Positions 8,546 through 16,504 are shown, numbered from the stretch's first letter. The stretch is DNA of 64,000 nt from Peptoniphilus_B koenoeneniae (GCF_030812875.1 NZ_JAUSTN010000001.1:186001-250000), one strand, 5' to 3'. The notes: a model not told the origin generated them from the letters alone. Translations and numbers: made by a program.

Positions 8546-9345
8546 ATTTCCTCAACAAGTTCTTGGTCATTTAAAACAATTTTTATATCATGGCCTGATT
8601 TATTTAAATTATATGAAATTTCAGTAGCAACAGGCACATCAAGGCCAATATTTTTAATCTTTTCAACATTTGAAAATACATCAAGAGGTTTACCCTGTAA
8701 AATAATATTTCCTTCTTCCATAACTATTAATTCTTCTGAAAGAGCTGCCTCTTCCATGTTGTGAGTAATTAATATTACACCCTTTCCCTCATTTTTTAAT
8801 TTTAACAAGGTATCTATTACTTCTTTTCTTCCTGACGGATCAAGCATTGCAGTAGGCTCATCTAAAATTACATAATCAGGCTCCATTGCAAGAATACCAG
8901 CAATGGCAACTCTTTGTTTTTGTCCTCCCGAAAGTAAATGGGGAGCACTTTTTTTATATTTTTCCATACCTACGCTTAAAAGAGCCCTATCAACTCTTTC
9001 TCTAAGCTCTTTCTGCGGAATTCCCAAATTTTCAGGTCCAAAAGCTACATCTTCTTCCACAATTGTAGCTACTATTTGATTATCAGGGTTTTGAAAAACA
9101 AGACCAGCCTTACTTCTTATATCCCATATTTTTGAGTCATCTTTAGTGTCCATGCCATCAACATAAATGCTTCCTTCATTAGGTATTAAAAGTCCATTTA
9201 TAAGTTTTGCCAAAGTTGATTTTCCGCTTCCGTTATGGCCTAGTATAGCTATGAATTCTCCTTTTTTAAATTTTAAGTTTATACCATTTAAGGCATATTT
9301 TTCATCATCTTGGTATTTAAATTTTACGTCTTTAATTTCTATCAT
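8527..9345 (-). CDS. ecfA1: ECF transporter ATPase EcfA1
   Basis: This 272-residue partner ATPase of EcfA2 has Walker A GHNGSGKST, Q-loop VFQNPDNQIVA (EcfA1 type), signature LSGGQKQR, Walker B LDEPTAMLDP and the switch His in LITHNMEE. It starts within the stop of the racemase gene (ATGA). In most Firmicutes ecfA1 follows rplQ; here it follows a racemase gene, so the block has been moved from the ribosomal cluster. Confidence 0.95.
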   Translation of the reverse strand: MIEIKDVKFKYQDDEKYALNGINLKFKKGEFIAILGHNGSGKSTLAKLINGLLIPNEGSIYVDGMDTKDDSKIWDIRSKAGLVFQNPDNQIVATIVEEDVAFGPENLGIPQKELRERVDRALLSVGMEKYKKSAPHLLSGGQKQRVAIAGILAMEPDYVILDEPTAMLDPSGRKEVIDTLLKLKNEGKGVILITHNMEEAALSEELIVMEEGNIILQGKPLDVFSNVEKIKNIGLDVPVATEISYNLNKSGHDIKIVLNDQELVEEIWKLSK

Positions 9346-10007
9346 TTTACAATTTTGTCCAATAATTCAAGCATGCCCTCTGCAGGATCCAATATATTTA
9401 ATTTAGAGATTTTATAAAGCTCATCTTTAATATATGGGAAATGCGTACATCCAAGGACCAATGCTTCAATGTTTCCCCCATCAATTTTTATATTTTCAAA
9501 GAACTTAAGTAAATTTTTAATGTCTAATTTTTCAATTATTTCTTTGGGCTCTTCATGGTTTTCAATTGATATAACAAGAGGCAAAATTCCTAAAGTAACA
9601 AGGTTAAGCTTTAAATTTTGTGACTTCATAACTTTTTCAATGCCATGTACAGCTTGTGAATTTGCTCCAATTACTCCGAGAGATTTGAAATTTTTTGCAT
9701 ACTCTTCGTAAACTTTTAATGGTGTTATAATTTTGAAATTTTTATTTTTTTCAATTTTTTTATAGTCGATTGCAGTGCTTAAAGAATTGCAGTAAATAAA
9801 AAGTGCCTTTGCATCTTTTTCTTTTCCTATATCAATAATTTCTTCAACTTTTTTTTCTAAAGTTGATTGACCTAAAAATTGAAGCCTATCTTGTTCTTCC
9901 GGGTTCTTTGCAACAGGAAAACTTAAAGCTTCATATCCATGGTCTTCAATAATTTTACAACCTAATCCAGTGTCTACCGGTGTGCCCGCAGTAACTGCTA
10001 TTTTCAT
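9342..10007 (-). CDS. Aspartate/glutamate racemase family protein (MurI-like, divergent)
   Basis: The 221-residue protein has the two catalytic cysteines of the Asp/Glu racemase family, in YCNSLSTA near residue 73 and GCTHFPY near residue 187. An N-terminal PVDTGLG takes the place of the usual FDSGVGG of MurI, with the Asp kept. MurI makes D-glutamate for peptidoglycan. The protein is shorter than typical MurI (about 260-270) and divergent at the N-terminus, so it could be MurI or a relative with another substrate. The ATG at 10007 follows GGAGGAAAT, and the gene starts 13 bases after the glycosylase stop. Confidence 0.7.
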   Translation of the reverse strand: MKIAVTAGTPVDTGLGCKIIEDHGYEALSFPVAKNPEEQDRLQFLGQSTLEKKVEEIIDIGKEKDAKALFIYCNSLSTAIDYKKIEKNKNFKIITPLKVYEEYAKNFKSLGVIGANSQAVHGIEKVMKSQNLKLNLVTLGILPLVISIENHEEPKEIIEKLDIKNLLKFFENIKIDGGNIEALVLGCTHFPYIKDELYKISKLNILDPAEGMLELLDKIVK

Positions 10008-10020
10008 ATTTCCTCCATAA

Positions 10021-10656
10021 CTATAATTTCGAAACGTCCTTATTTCCTTTTATATAAAATCTGTAGAGGTAGTCTTTAGCCTCTTCAGCATAATCTATTC
10101 CAATTCTTTTTGATTTTACAATTTCAAAATCGGAAATACCTTTCTCAATATAGAGCTTATCTCCTGTCAAGTCAATACCGTTGAACTTCTTGTCAATTCC
10201 CATAGCTTTTGTTAATTTCCCCGGCCCATTTGATAAATTTTTTATTTGATATTTACTTAAGTTTTCAAAAGTTAAGCCATATCTGTTTTTATAAACAAGA
10301 TTCGATGGATTTAAAATAGATACTGCCCTAATTAATACTGCGCTGGGAAGCTCAGGCGCCTCTGTGACGACGTTTAACAAGTAATGAATACCATAAGTCA
10401 TATAAACATAAGCATGACCTTCCTGGCCCCACATAGTTTCATTTCTTTCAGTTCTTCTTCCTGAGAAAGTTTGACAAGCCTTGTCGTCAATTCCTGTATA
10501 AGCTTCCGTTTCGACAATTAAACCCTTAATAAGATTTTTTTCATCAATTTTATGAATTAGAATCTTGCCCAACAAATTTTTAGCTACACTTATTGGATCT
10601 TTAGAATAAAAATCCCTATTAAGCTTTTTATTCTCATTTGATATTTTTCCAAGCAT
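10021..10656 (-). CDS. 3-methyladenine DNA glycosylase (AAG/MPG family)
   Basis: This 211-residue protein matches the alkyladenine glycosylase family that excises alkylated purines and hypoxanthine in base excision repair. Visible family features include RDFY near the N-terminus, GLIVETEAY with the catalytic Glu, the CQTFSGRRTERN segment, YVYMTYGIHYLLNVV, and NGPGKLTKAMGI. ATG 10656 is chosen with AAAGGAG 13 bases upstream; an in-frame TTG at 10668 abuts that site. It overlaps the 3' end of the DUF1232 gene by 23 bases. Confidence 0.9.
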   Translation of the reverse strand: MLGKISNENKKLNRDFYSKDPISVAKNLLGKILIHKIDEKNLIKGLIVETEAYTGIDDKACQTFSGRRTERNETMWGQEGHAYVYMTYGIHYLLNVVTEAPELPSAVLIRAVSILNPSNLVYKNRYGLTFENLSKYQIKNLSNGPGKLTKAMGIDKKFNGIDLTGDKLYIEKGISDFEIVKSKRIGIDYAEEAKDYLYRFYIKGNKDVSKL

Positions 10657-11014
10657 TATATCTGTCAATCTCCTTTGTGATTTTTTTAATGATAAATTTC
10701 ATAACATATATGTCATCTAAAAATCCTATTCCAATTAAAAAATCAGGTATTAAATCAAAAGGATTAACTAAATACAAAAGGCCGGATATTATTAAAATAA
10801 TATTTTTTCTATTGTATGCCCTATAATTTCCATTAATAAAATCTTGAGCCATACTAATCATTGTTTTTAAATTTTGCAAAGTAAATTCTGAAAGACCTAA
10901 TTTGTCAAATTTTTTTAAGGCTAATTTATAAAGTTTATTTAATCTACTTGAATCTTTTAAAATTTTTTCAGAACTATTATTAAGACCTTTTAAAAGCCTT
11001 TCCGCTAATTTCAT
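10634..11014 (-). CDS. DUF1232 (YkvA-type) small membrane protein
   Basis: This 126-residue protein has the DUF1232 core NPFDLIPDFLIGIGFLDD preceded by a hydrophobic segment, as in YkvA-like proteins, whose function is unknown. The first 60 residues are helical and basic. ATG 11014 overlaps the pyrE stop codon as ATGA, which supports it over an upstream TTG at 11029. Confidence 0.8.
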   Translation of the reverse strand: MKLAERLLKGLNNSSEKILKDSSRLNKLYKLALKKFDKLGLSEFTLQNLKTMISMAQDFINGNYRAYNRKNIILIISGLLYLVNPFDLIPDFLIGIGFLDDIYVMKFIIKKITKEIDRYNAWKNIK

Positions 11015-11643
11015 TCTTCTGCCATCCAAGATTCATCATTTGGATCTTGTTTCCACCTTTTTAATTTTTTAAGATGACTTTCTTTAATATAGTTTATTTC
11101 AAGGGCTATATCTATTAATTCGTCATAATCAGTAAGGGATGCAAAAGATAAATCATTTTTATCAAAATTTTCCTTGCAAGCTTTTAAATTGTAAGAAAAA
11201 ATTGCAATTACTCCAATTACATCAAAACCTGCTTGTCTAAGAGCTATAGCAGCGTTAATGGATGAGCCACCTGTAGAAAATAAATCTTCAATTACAAGAA
11301 CTTTTTTTCCTTTAAAGATTTCCCCTTCAATTTTATTTCCCTTTCCATGATCTTTGTTTCCACTTCTTACAAAACCCATGGGAAGTTTCATTTTATCTGC
11401 AATAAGAGCTGCATGAGGAATGCCTGCAGTTGCAGTTCCCATAATGTATTCAACATCTGGATATTTTTCTTTAATTAATTTAACAAGATTTTTTTCAACA
11501 ATATCTCTTTCTTCAGGGTATGACAGTAAAAGTCTGTTGTCACAATAGATTGGGCTTTTAATTCCCGATGCCCATGTATATGGATTTTCCGGATTTAAAC
11601 TTACAGCTTTAATATCTAATAAAATTTTTGATATCTCTTTCAT
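11011..11643 (-). CDS. pyrE: Orotate phosphoribosyltransferase
   Basis: PyrE converts orotate and PRPP to orotidine-5'-phosphate. The 210-residue protein carries the PRPP-binding loop VLVIEDLFSTGGSS near residues 114-127 and the N-terminal ASGIKSPIYCD segment. Its ATG directly follows the pyrF stop codon, so the two last steps of UMP synthesis are co-expressed. The earlier pyrimidine genes (pyrB, C, D, AA/AB) are not in the window. Confidence 0.95.
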   Translation of the reverse strand: MKEISKILLDIKAVSLNPENPYTWASGIKSPIYCDNRLLLSYPEERDIVEKNLVKLIKEKYPDVEYIMGTATAGIPHAALIADKMKLPMGFVRSGNKDHGKGNKIEGEIFKGKKVLVIEDLFSTGGSSINAAIALRQAGFDVIGVIAIFSYNLKACKENFDKNDLSFASLTDYDELIDIALEINYIKESHLKKLKRWKQDPNDESWMAEE

Positions 11644-12333
11644 TTATTCACCTACAAATTCCTTTTTTATTATTTTATAAACCTTAAGAGGATCTTCACT
11701 TTTTGTTATAGGTCTTCCTACAACAATATAATCGCTACCAAGTTCTCTTGCATATTTAGGAGTAACAACTCTTTTTTGATCTCCATTTGAAGAATCATCA
11801 AGCCTTATTCCAGGAGTAACAGTTAAAAAATCTTTTCCAACTTTTTCTTTTATTTTCGGAACTTCAAGAGCTGAACATACAATTCCGTCAAGTCCGTTTT
11901 TTTTTCCCATTTTTGCATAAGAAATTACCGTGTCCTCAAGAGAAAAATCTTTATCCACTAAAATTTCCCTGTGTAAAGTTTCTTCGTCTGTTGAAGTTAA
12001 AACAGTAACACCGATTAAAATTGAATTTTCAAAAACCTCTCTTGCAGCTTTTATCATGGCTGATCCGCCGCAAATATGAAGATTTGTCATATCAGCTCCA
12101 AGATTTTTAAGAGAATTTGCAGCACCCTTTACTGTGTTAGGTATGTCGTGAAGTTTTAAATCAAGAAAAATTTTATGACCTCTCTTTTTTATTTCATTTA
12201 TAATTTGAGGTCCCTCAGAATAAAATAATTCAAGTCCCACTTTTACATACAATTTTTCATCAAACTTATCTAAAAAATTCAAACACTCTTCTTTATTTTT
12301 AAAATCCAGTGCAATTATTACATCTTTTGCCAT
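11644..12333 (-). CDS. pyrF: Orotidine-5'-phosphate decarboxylase
   Basis: PyrF decarboxylates OMP to UMP. The 229-residue protein is of the short bacterial type, with the catalytic DLKLHDIPNTV segment (Asp58, Lys60, Asp63) and a C-terminal phosphate-binding VVGRPIT. A strong AGGAGGG site precedes the ATG. A terminator lies just upstream, so pyrF is likely the first gene of the pyrF-pyrE-DUF1232-glycosylase-racemase-ecf run. Confidence 0.95.
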   Translation of the reverse strand: MAKDVIIALDFKNKEECLNFLDKFDEKLYVKVGLELFYSEGPQIINEIKKRGHKIFLDLKLHDIPNTVKGAANSLKNLGADMTNLHICGGSAMIKAAREVFENSILIGVTVLTSTDEETLHREILVDKDFSLEDTVISYAKMGKKNGLDGIVCSALEVPKIKEKVGKDFLTVTPGIRLDDSSNGDQKRVVTPKYARELGSDYIVVGRPITKSEDPLKVYKIIKKEFVGE

Positions 12334-12363
12334 AAGTCCCTCCTTAACAAATTATTTTATCAT

Positions 12364-12395
12364 AAAAAAAGCCTTATCCATATAGGATAGGCTTT
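12364..12395 (-). terminator. Rho-independent terminator of sigma-factor operon
   Basis: An imperfect stem (AAAGCCTATCC / GGATAAGGCTTT) with a TATAT loop is followed on the minus strand by seven T, between the zinc-ribbon gene and pyrF. Confidence 0.85.
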
Positions 12396-12418
12396 AAATA
12401 ATATTCGCATCTTAATTT

Positions 12419-13240
12419 TTATTTTAATTTTATAGAAAGTTTTTCTTGACCCTTATTCATCTTCAATACAACTTTTAAAATTTTTACTTTTTTTTCGGAT
12501 TTATCTAAAGGTTTGTCAGCTACAAATTTTACGTTGGATTTATCCAAAATAAATGCAGGTTCGCTGTCATCGTTATAATACAAGAATATTTTGGAATTTT
12601 CCCCCTCAAATTCAGCCTCTATTTTTTTAAAATTTAAACCCCCATCTAAATCAAAAATCCTAACCTTTCTTTTAGTTGAATCTTGTAAATTAAAAGTTGC
12701 ATTAACTTTTTCTTGAACTGTATAGTAATAAGGTGATTCTGAAGTATCACTTATATTTTCTTCTAAATTTTCTGTAACATAACCTTTATTGTAGTCAAAA
12801 TCTTCTATCAGGTCAGGCTTGTTTGTTTCAAGCTCTCCATCCATATTTCTAAATGCAACAATTCCAGCTCCTATTATAAGAGTTATAGCCAAGATAAATG
12901 TGACTATTGCAGCCAATAAAATTTTATTATTCTTTTTAATATTATTTTCATTTGGCTTTTCAAAATTAAGCTCAGAACCGCATTTTGAGCAAAAAGTATT
13001 TTCTATAGAATTATAATAGCCACAGCTTTCACATTTTCTTTTTACGTTATTTCTTGCAAAAAGTAAATAGGCTATAAAGCCTAAAAGATAAGGAACAAAA
13101 ATTGTGGCTAAAGTCCACAATAAAGCATCTTTATTTTTTCTTTCTTTAGCATCTTTATAAACCCAGACTCCTATTAAAATCCCTGTTGCAAGGGAAAGTA
13201 TCATGGATATGAAACTAAAGATTATAAGAGTTAATTTCAT
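12419..13240 (-). CDS. Zinc-ribbon membrane protein of ECF-sigma operon
   Basis: In 273 residues this unrecognised protein has two N-terminal membrane helices (about 1-25 and 37-62), a zinc ribbon with CESCGYY and CSKCGSEL, a third membrane helix at about 107-130, and an extracytoplasmic C-terminal domain of about 140 residues. The first part resembles PLDc_N/phage-holin-like two-helix proteins fused to a zinc ribbon. ATG 13240 is preceded by GGAGGT. It overlaps the putative anti-sigma gene by 26 bases and ends the operon, so it may sense or respond to envelope stress; that is inference. Confidence 0.65.
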   Translation of the reverse strand: MKLTLIIFSFISMILSLATGILIGVWVYKDAKERKNKDALLWTLATIFVPYLLGFIAYLLFARNNVKRKCESCGYYNSIENTFCSKCGSELNFEKPNENNIKKNNKILLAAIVTFILAITLIIGAGIVAFRNMDGELETNKPDLIEDFDYNKGYVTENLEENISDTSESPYYYTVQEKVNATFNLQDSTKRKVRIFDLDGGLNFKKIEAEFEGENSKIFLYYNDDSEPAFILDKSNVKFVADKPLDKSEKKVKILKVVLKMNKGQEKLSIKLK

Positions 13241-13562
13241 AATTTTTACCTCCAAGTCCCACAATAAAAGCTAATAATACGGATAAAATTATTAATATAA
13301 AATTCATAAAAGCTATTCCGTTAATTATTAAAAAAGTAAAAATAAAATTATTTTTTAAAGACCATAAAATATTATGGGGAAATAACTTTATTAAGACTGC
13401 AAGACCTAATATGGTTAAAACAAAGGCACTTATAAATATAAGTCTTGCTACAATTTTTACATATCTATTTTCTTTTTCAAGTTTTAATAAATTCATATTT
13501 AATAATTCTGGAACTTCTTCTTCAAAATTTAAACTGTCTTTTATTAAATTATCAATTTTCAA
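13215..13562 (-). CDS. Putative anti-sigma factor (small two-helix membrane protein)
   Basis: This roughly 115-residue protein has a cytoplasmic acidic N-terminus of about 35 residues and two membrane helices (about 38-60 and 72-100). It lies between an ECF sigma gene, which it overlaps, and a membrane protein gene, the usual place and build of an anti-sigma factor. No zinc anti-sigma His-Cys motif is seen, so the role is inferred from context. GGAGG lies nine bases before TTG 13562; a GTG at 13571 abuts that Shine-Dalgarno sequence and is less likely. Confidence 0.55.
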   Translation of the reverse strand: MKIDNLIKDSLNFEEEVPELLNMNLLKLEKENRYVKIVARLIFISAFVLTILGLAVLIKLFPHNILWSLKNNFIFTFLIINGIAFMNFILIILSVLLAFIVGLGGKNYEINSYNL

Positions 13563-14058
13563 AAAATTCACCCTCCAATTTTTCCTTTATGTATTTTTTT
13601 ACACTAAACAATCTCGATTTAACTGTCCCTTCTGGTATGTTCATAATTTTTGCAATTTCACTAACGCTGAGCTCTCCATAATAAAAATATATAACCACAA
13701 GTTTAAATTTATCATCAAGTTTGTCTATTTCATTTCTTATAAAAGAATACATATCTTTGTTAATTAAATTATCTTCAATATTTTCATCAAAAGGAATCTC
13801 CTGCCCCTCTTCTAAAGACGTTTCAGGGGCTATTCTTTCTCTTCTTGCATATTTTTTCTTTTTATCTTGCCATATTCTGTTCGCTAAAGAAAATATAAAA
13901 GCTTTTATGTTTTCTTTTTCATCTAATTTATTTTGCAATCTTATAATATGCAAAAAGGTTTCTTGATAAAGATCCTCCGCTTGATATTTATTGAAAGTGA
14001 TTTTTAAACAAAAGTTATAAAGGGCTTTTCCATAATCTTTTATTAACTTTTCAATCAT
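13552..14058 (-). CDS. ECF-type RNA polymerase sigma factor
   Basis: The 168-residue protein has the two domains of an ECF sigma factor. Sigma-2 (about 10-75) includes AEDLYQETFLHII, and sigma-4 (about 110-160) has the helix-turn-helix GELSVSEIAKIMNIPEGTVK. It would direct RNA polymerase to a small regulon, probably held by the downstream membrane protein. The linker is longer and acidic (about residues 80-100). No strong Shine-Dalgarno sequence precedes the ATG. It follows the YbjQ-like gene by 12 bases. Confidence 0.9.
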   Translation of the reverse strand: MIEKLIKDYGKALYNFCLKITFNKYQAEDLYQETFLHIIRLQNKLDEKENIKAFIFSLANRIWQDKKKKYARRERIAPETSLEEGQEIPFDENIEDNLINKDMYSFIRNEIDKLDDKFKLVVIYFYYGELSVSEIAKIMNIPEGTVKSRLFSVKKYIKEKLEGEFFEN

Positions 14059-14070
14059 ATTTCTTGAAAG

Positions 14071-14388
14071 TTATTTAATTTTTACTGCCGTGCCACTTAT
14101 ATTAAGTAAAAGCATATTTCCTTGTCCCATTACTTCAAACTCAAATCTTATGCCAATTACTGCATCTGCTCCCATGGAAGAAGCTCTTGTTTTTAATTCT
14201 TCTAAAGCTTCATCTCTTGCACTTATTATTTCGCTTTCATACCCTTCAGCACGTCCACCGAAAATATTTCTAACTCCTGCACCGAAATCTTTTATTGCAT
14301 TTATTCCGTTTACTACTTCTCCATAAACAAGTCCTAAATACTCTGTAATTTCTTTTCCTTCAATTTTTTCTGTTGTTGTTAATATCAT
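14071..14388 (-). CDS. YbjQ/UPF0145 family protein
   Basis: This 105-residue protein matches the UPF0145 (YbjQ, DUF74) family: an N-terminal TTEKIEGKEITEYLGLVYG, a central GGRAEGYE, and ARDEALEELKTRASSMGADAVIGIRF. Members form pentameric rings of unclear function. A GGAGG site precedes the ATG by nine bases. It is the first gene of the ECF-sigma operon, a setting that suggests an envelope-related role. Confidence 0.88.
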   Translation of the reverse strand: MILTTTEKIEGKEITEYLGLVYGEVVNGINAIKDFGAGVRNIFGGRAEGYESEIISARDEALEELKTRASSMGADAVIGIRFEFEVMGQGNMLLLNISGTAVKIK

Positions 14389-14430
14389 TTTATTTGTCCT
14401 CCTAACTATTTATCTGCACAAGTTTTAAAA

Positions 14431-14436
14431 AAGTTC
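14431..14436 (-). promoter_or_regulatory. Candidate ECF-sigma -35 element (GAACTT)
   Basis: On the minus strand GAACTT followed by a T-tract lies 43 bases before the YbjQ ATG. GAAC-type -35 elements are typical of ECF sigma factors, so the operon may be autoregulated. No clear -10 was found. Confidence 0.3.
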
Positions 14437-14470
14437 AAAAAAATCTGTTAGAAAATTTTCTAACAGATTT
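14432..14470 (-). terminator. Terminator of ABC transporter operon (30-bp perfect palindrome)
   Basis: Bases 14441-14470 form a perfect inverted repeat of two 15-base arms. On the minus strand a T-rich tract follows. It lies 11 bases beyond the permease stop codon. Confidence 0.88.
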
Positions 14471-14481
14471 AAAATTTAAAA

Positions 14482-15303
14482 TTAAAATTTAAATTCTTTT
14501 GAATTATAAGTTATGAAAGTTAAAACTAACATTAAAATAAAAATTATTAAATTAATTCCCATACCTATAAAATCAAAATTTGCACTTATAAGTCTTATTG
14601 GTTTAAATACTTCGTATGAAAATTTATTTACTACTTCAAAGAAAGTTTCGCCAAGTACTTTTCCTGCAATTACAATTAAAACTACAACTATTACAAATAA
14701 TATTCCTGCTCCCTCAGCATGGGATGAACTTCTTGAAAAAGATGAAATGAAATATCCTATAGACATAAATACAAGAGCTGTAGCTAAAATACCTAAAAAT
14801 ATAATTACAAGATTTACTAAATTTTCTCCATTATCTATTTGTGAATATTTAAGAGCAATTACTTTTATAAAAGCAAAAGTTATGCCAAATAGACCGCATA
14901 AAAATATAAATAATGTTGTAATGTTGGAAAATAGTTTTTGTGAAACTATTTCACTTCTATTAATAGGATTTGAATAAATATATTGTATTGAACCTGTTTC
15001 TTCTTCCTTCGCAAGAGCTTGTGCTCCTATTTGGAAAGCAAAAATTGAAATCAAAACTGCAATGTATTGAAAAATAAAAGCAATATATTGACCGGGATCA
15101 GTTAAATCAATAGATTCTTCCAAACCTAAAACCATTTTTAAGTTTGGGCTGAGTTCATTTACAAATGTTTCTACAAGACTCTTCATTCTATCTTCAAGCA
15201 TTAAAGGATAAAACGCTAACAAAAGACCAGTTAAAATTGCAATTACCAATAACCAGGCTATCATCTTTCCAAAAGTGGATTTAAATTCTTTAGAAAATAC
15301 CAT
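14482..15303 (-). CDS. ABC-2 type transporter permease
   Basis: The 273-residue protein has six hydrophobic segments typical of ABC-2/NatB-like permeases: one near the N-terminus, a long extracytoplasmic loop of about 50 residues, then five more. The motif KEEETGSIQYIYSNPINRSEI between helices 2 and 3 is a usual coupling region of this family. It lies one base after the ATPase gene, using a GGAGG site in its end. The substrate is unknown. Its ATPase partner appears degenerate. Confidence 0.85.
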   Translation of the reverse strand: MVFSKEFKSTFGKMIAWLLVIAILTGLLLAFYPLMLEDRMKSLVETFVNELSPNLKMVLGLEESIDLTDPGQYIAFIFQYIAVLISIFAFQIGAQALAKEEETGSIQYIYSNPINRSEIVSQKLFSNITTLFIFLCGLFGITFAFIKVIALKYSQIDNGENLVNLVIIFLGILATALVFMSIGYFISSFSRSSSHAEGAGILFVIVVVLIVIAGKVLGETFFEVVNKFSYEVFKPIRLISANFDFIGMGINLIIFILMLVLTFITYNSKEFKF

Positions 15304-15304
15304 T

Positions 15305-16504
15305 TCACTCTTCCTCCTTTTGCTTATAGCTAAAGTTTATAGTTTGACTATTTGAATCTGTAAAATTTGAATTTTCTGAATCTTTATCAATTACTAAAGT
15401 TTCATCGTTGAAAGTTTCTGAAAAATCTCTATCCTCCCTATTTTCATAAGAGGATTCAAAAACATTATTATCTTCAGTTGTTTCTTCAACATTATCTTCT
15501 GTTGTTTCTTCAACGTCAATAGGGTTGTCAACTTCTTCTATATATGTTTGTTCATACATAGTTTGGTTTTTAAAATCAATTATTTCAGGAACTTCATCTC
15601 TTTCTCTTTCATTTTCAAATTTTGGAAGAGGTCCTTCTTTTAAAGCATTAATTTTATCTTCCAAAGTTGAATCTAAGATGCTGTAATTAATAATATCCAA
15701 ATCAAATAAAATCTTACTTATTTTCCTCAAATCTCCATTGTAATAAAGCTCTTTATGATTTAATTCATCTTTAATTACCCTTGCTCCAACTTTAGTAAAT
15801 TCGTTTAAATCGCCAATATTTTCTTTAATAATAATTTTTTTATCATTACTTAGTTTATCATTTGTATACTCAATATCTTTAACCGCTCCTTCTGAAATAA
15901 TTGCAACTCTGTCGCAATAGCTTTGAGCTAAAGATAAGTTATCGGATAATAGAAATACTGTTAAATTTTCTTCTCTTTTTAAATCTTTTAAATAAGTAAA
16001 AAGTTTTGTCAAATCATCTTGGTTTAATTCATTTGTTGCATTATCAAAGACTACAAGTCTTGGTTTAAATAAAAGAGCGTTGATAATAGTAAAAATTCTC
16101 TTTTCTCTTTCAGTCATCTCTCCTATTCTAAGTCTTTCATTAAAGCCAAAATAATCAAGCAATTTTTCAAGTTCGTCTTTGTTCTTTAAATTGTGAGCAG
16201 ATAATGTCTTATTAAATATTGAAGATGCTTTTACATTTTCTCTAAGCATAACTTCATTTGGTACAAAGCCTACAGATTCTTTTATTATTTTAGAATCTTT
16301 CACCGTATCCATATCAAAAATATAGACCTTACCTTTATTCGGTTTTAAAAAGTTAAATAGAATTCTAAAAAGAGTTGTTTTTCCTCTTTTTTCAGGAGCA
16401 AGCAGTGCAAAAAATTCTCCTTCAGGAACTTCAAGATTAAAGTCAGAAAAAACTTTGCCTTTTCCGATTCTCTTAGAAAGTTCTTTTATTAATATAGCAC
16501 TCAA
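15305..16504 (-). CDS. Degenerate ABC ATPase with acidic C-terminal tail
   Basis: The first 220 residues align with ABC-2 transporter ATPases, but key positions are changed. The P-loop reads LAPEKRGKTT (first Gly is Ala36), the LSGGQ signature is EMTEREK (about 129-135), Walker B ends FDNATNEL with Asn155 in place of the catalytic Glu, and the switch His is Asp188 in LLSDNLS. Lys42 and Thr43 remain, so ATP may still bind. Residues 300-399 form an acidic, low-complexity tail with a tandem VEETTEDN repeat. It uses a TTG start (16504) with AGGAGGT six bases upstream. It is followed by one permease gene. Confidence 0.85.
   Translation of the reverse strand: MSAILIKELSKRIGKGKVFSDFNLEVPEGEFFALLAPEKRGKTTLFRILFNFLKPNKGKVYIFDMDTVKDSKIIKESVGFVPNEVMLRENVKASSIFNKTLSAHNLKNKDELEKLLDYFGFNERLRIGEMTEREKRIFTIINALLFKPRLVVFDNATNELNQDDLTKLFTYLKDLKREENLTVFLLSDNLSLAQSYCDRVAIISEGAVKDIEYTNDKLSNDKKIIIKENIGDLNEFTKVGARVIKDELNHKELYYNGDLRKISKILFDLDIINYSILDSTLEDKINALKEGPLPKFENERERDEVPEIIDFKNQTMYEQTYIEEVDNPIDVEETTEDNVEETTEDNNVFESSYENREDRDFSETFNDETLVIDKDSENSNFTDSNSQTINFSYKQKEEE
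15467..15514. repeat. 24-bp tandem repeat, two copies
   Basis: Two adjacent 24-base units (15467-15490 and 15491-15514) differ at one base. They encode the doubled VEETTEDN in the acidic tail of the ABC ATPase. Confidence 0.9.

Noticed and set aside
14441..14470. 30-bp perfect palindrome as a protein-binding operator
   Set aside because: It is followed by a T-rich tract just after the permease stop codon, so a rho-independent terminator explains it.
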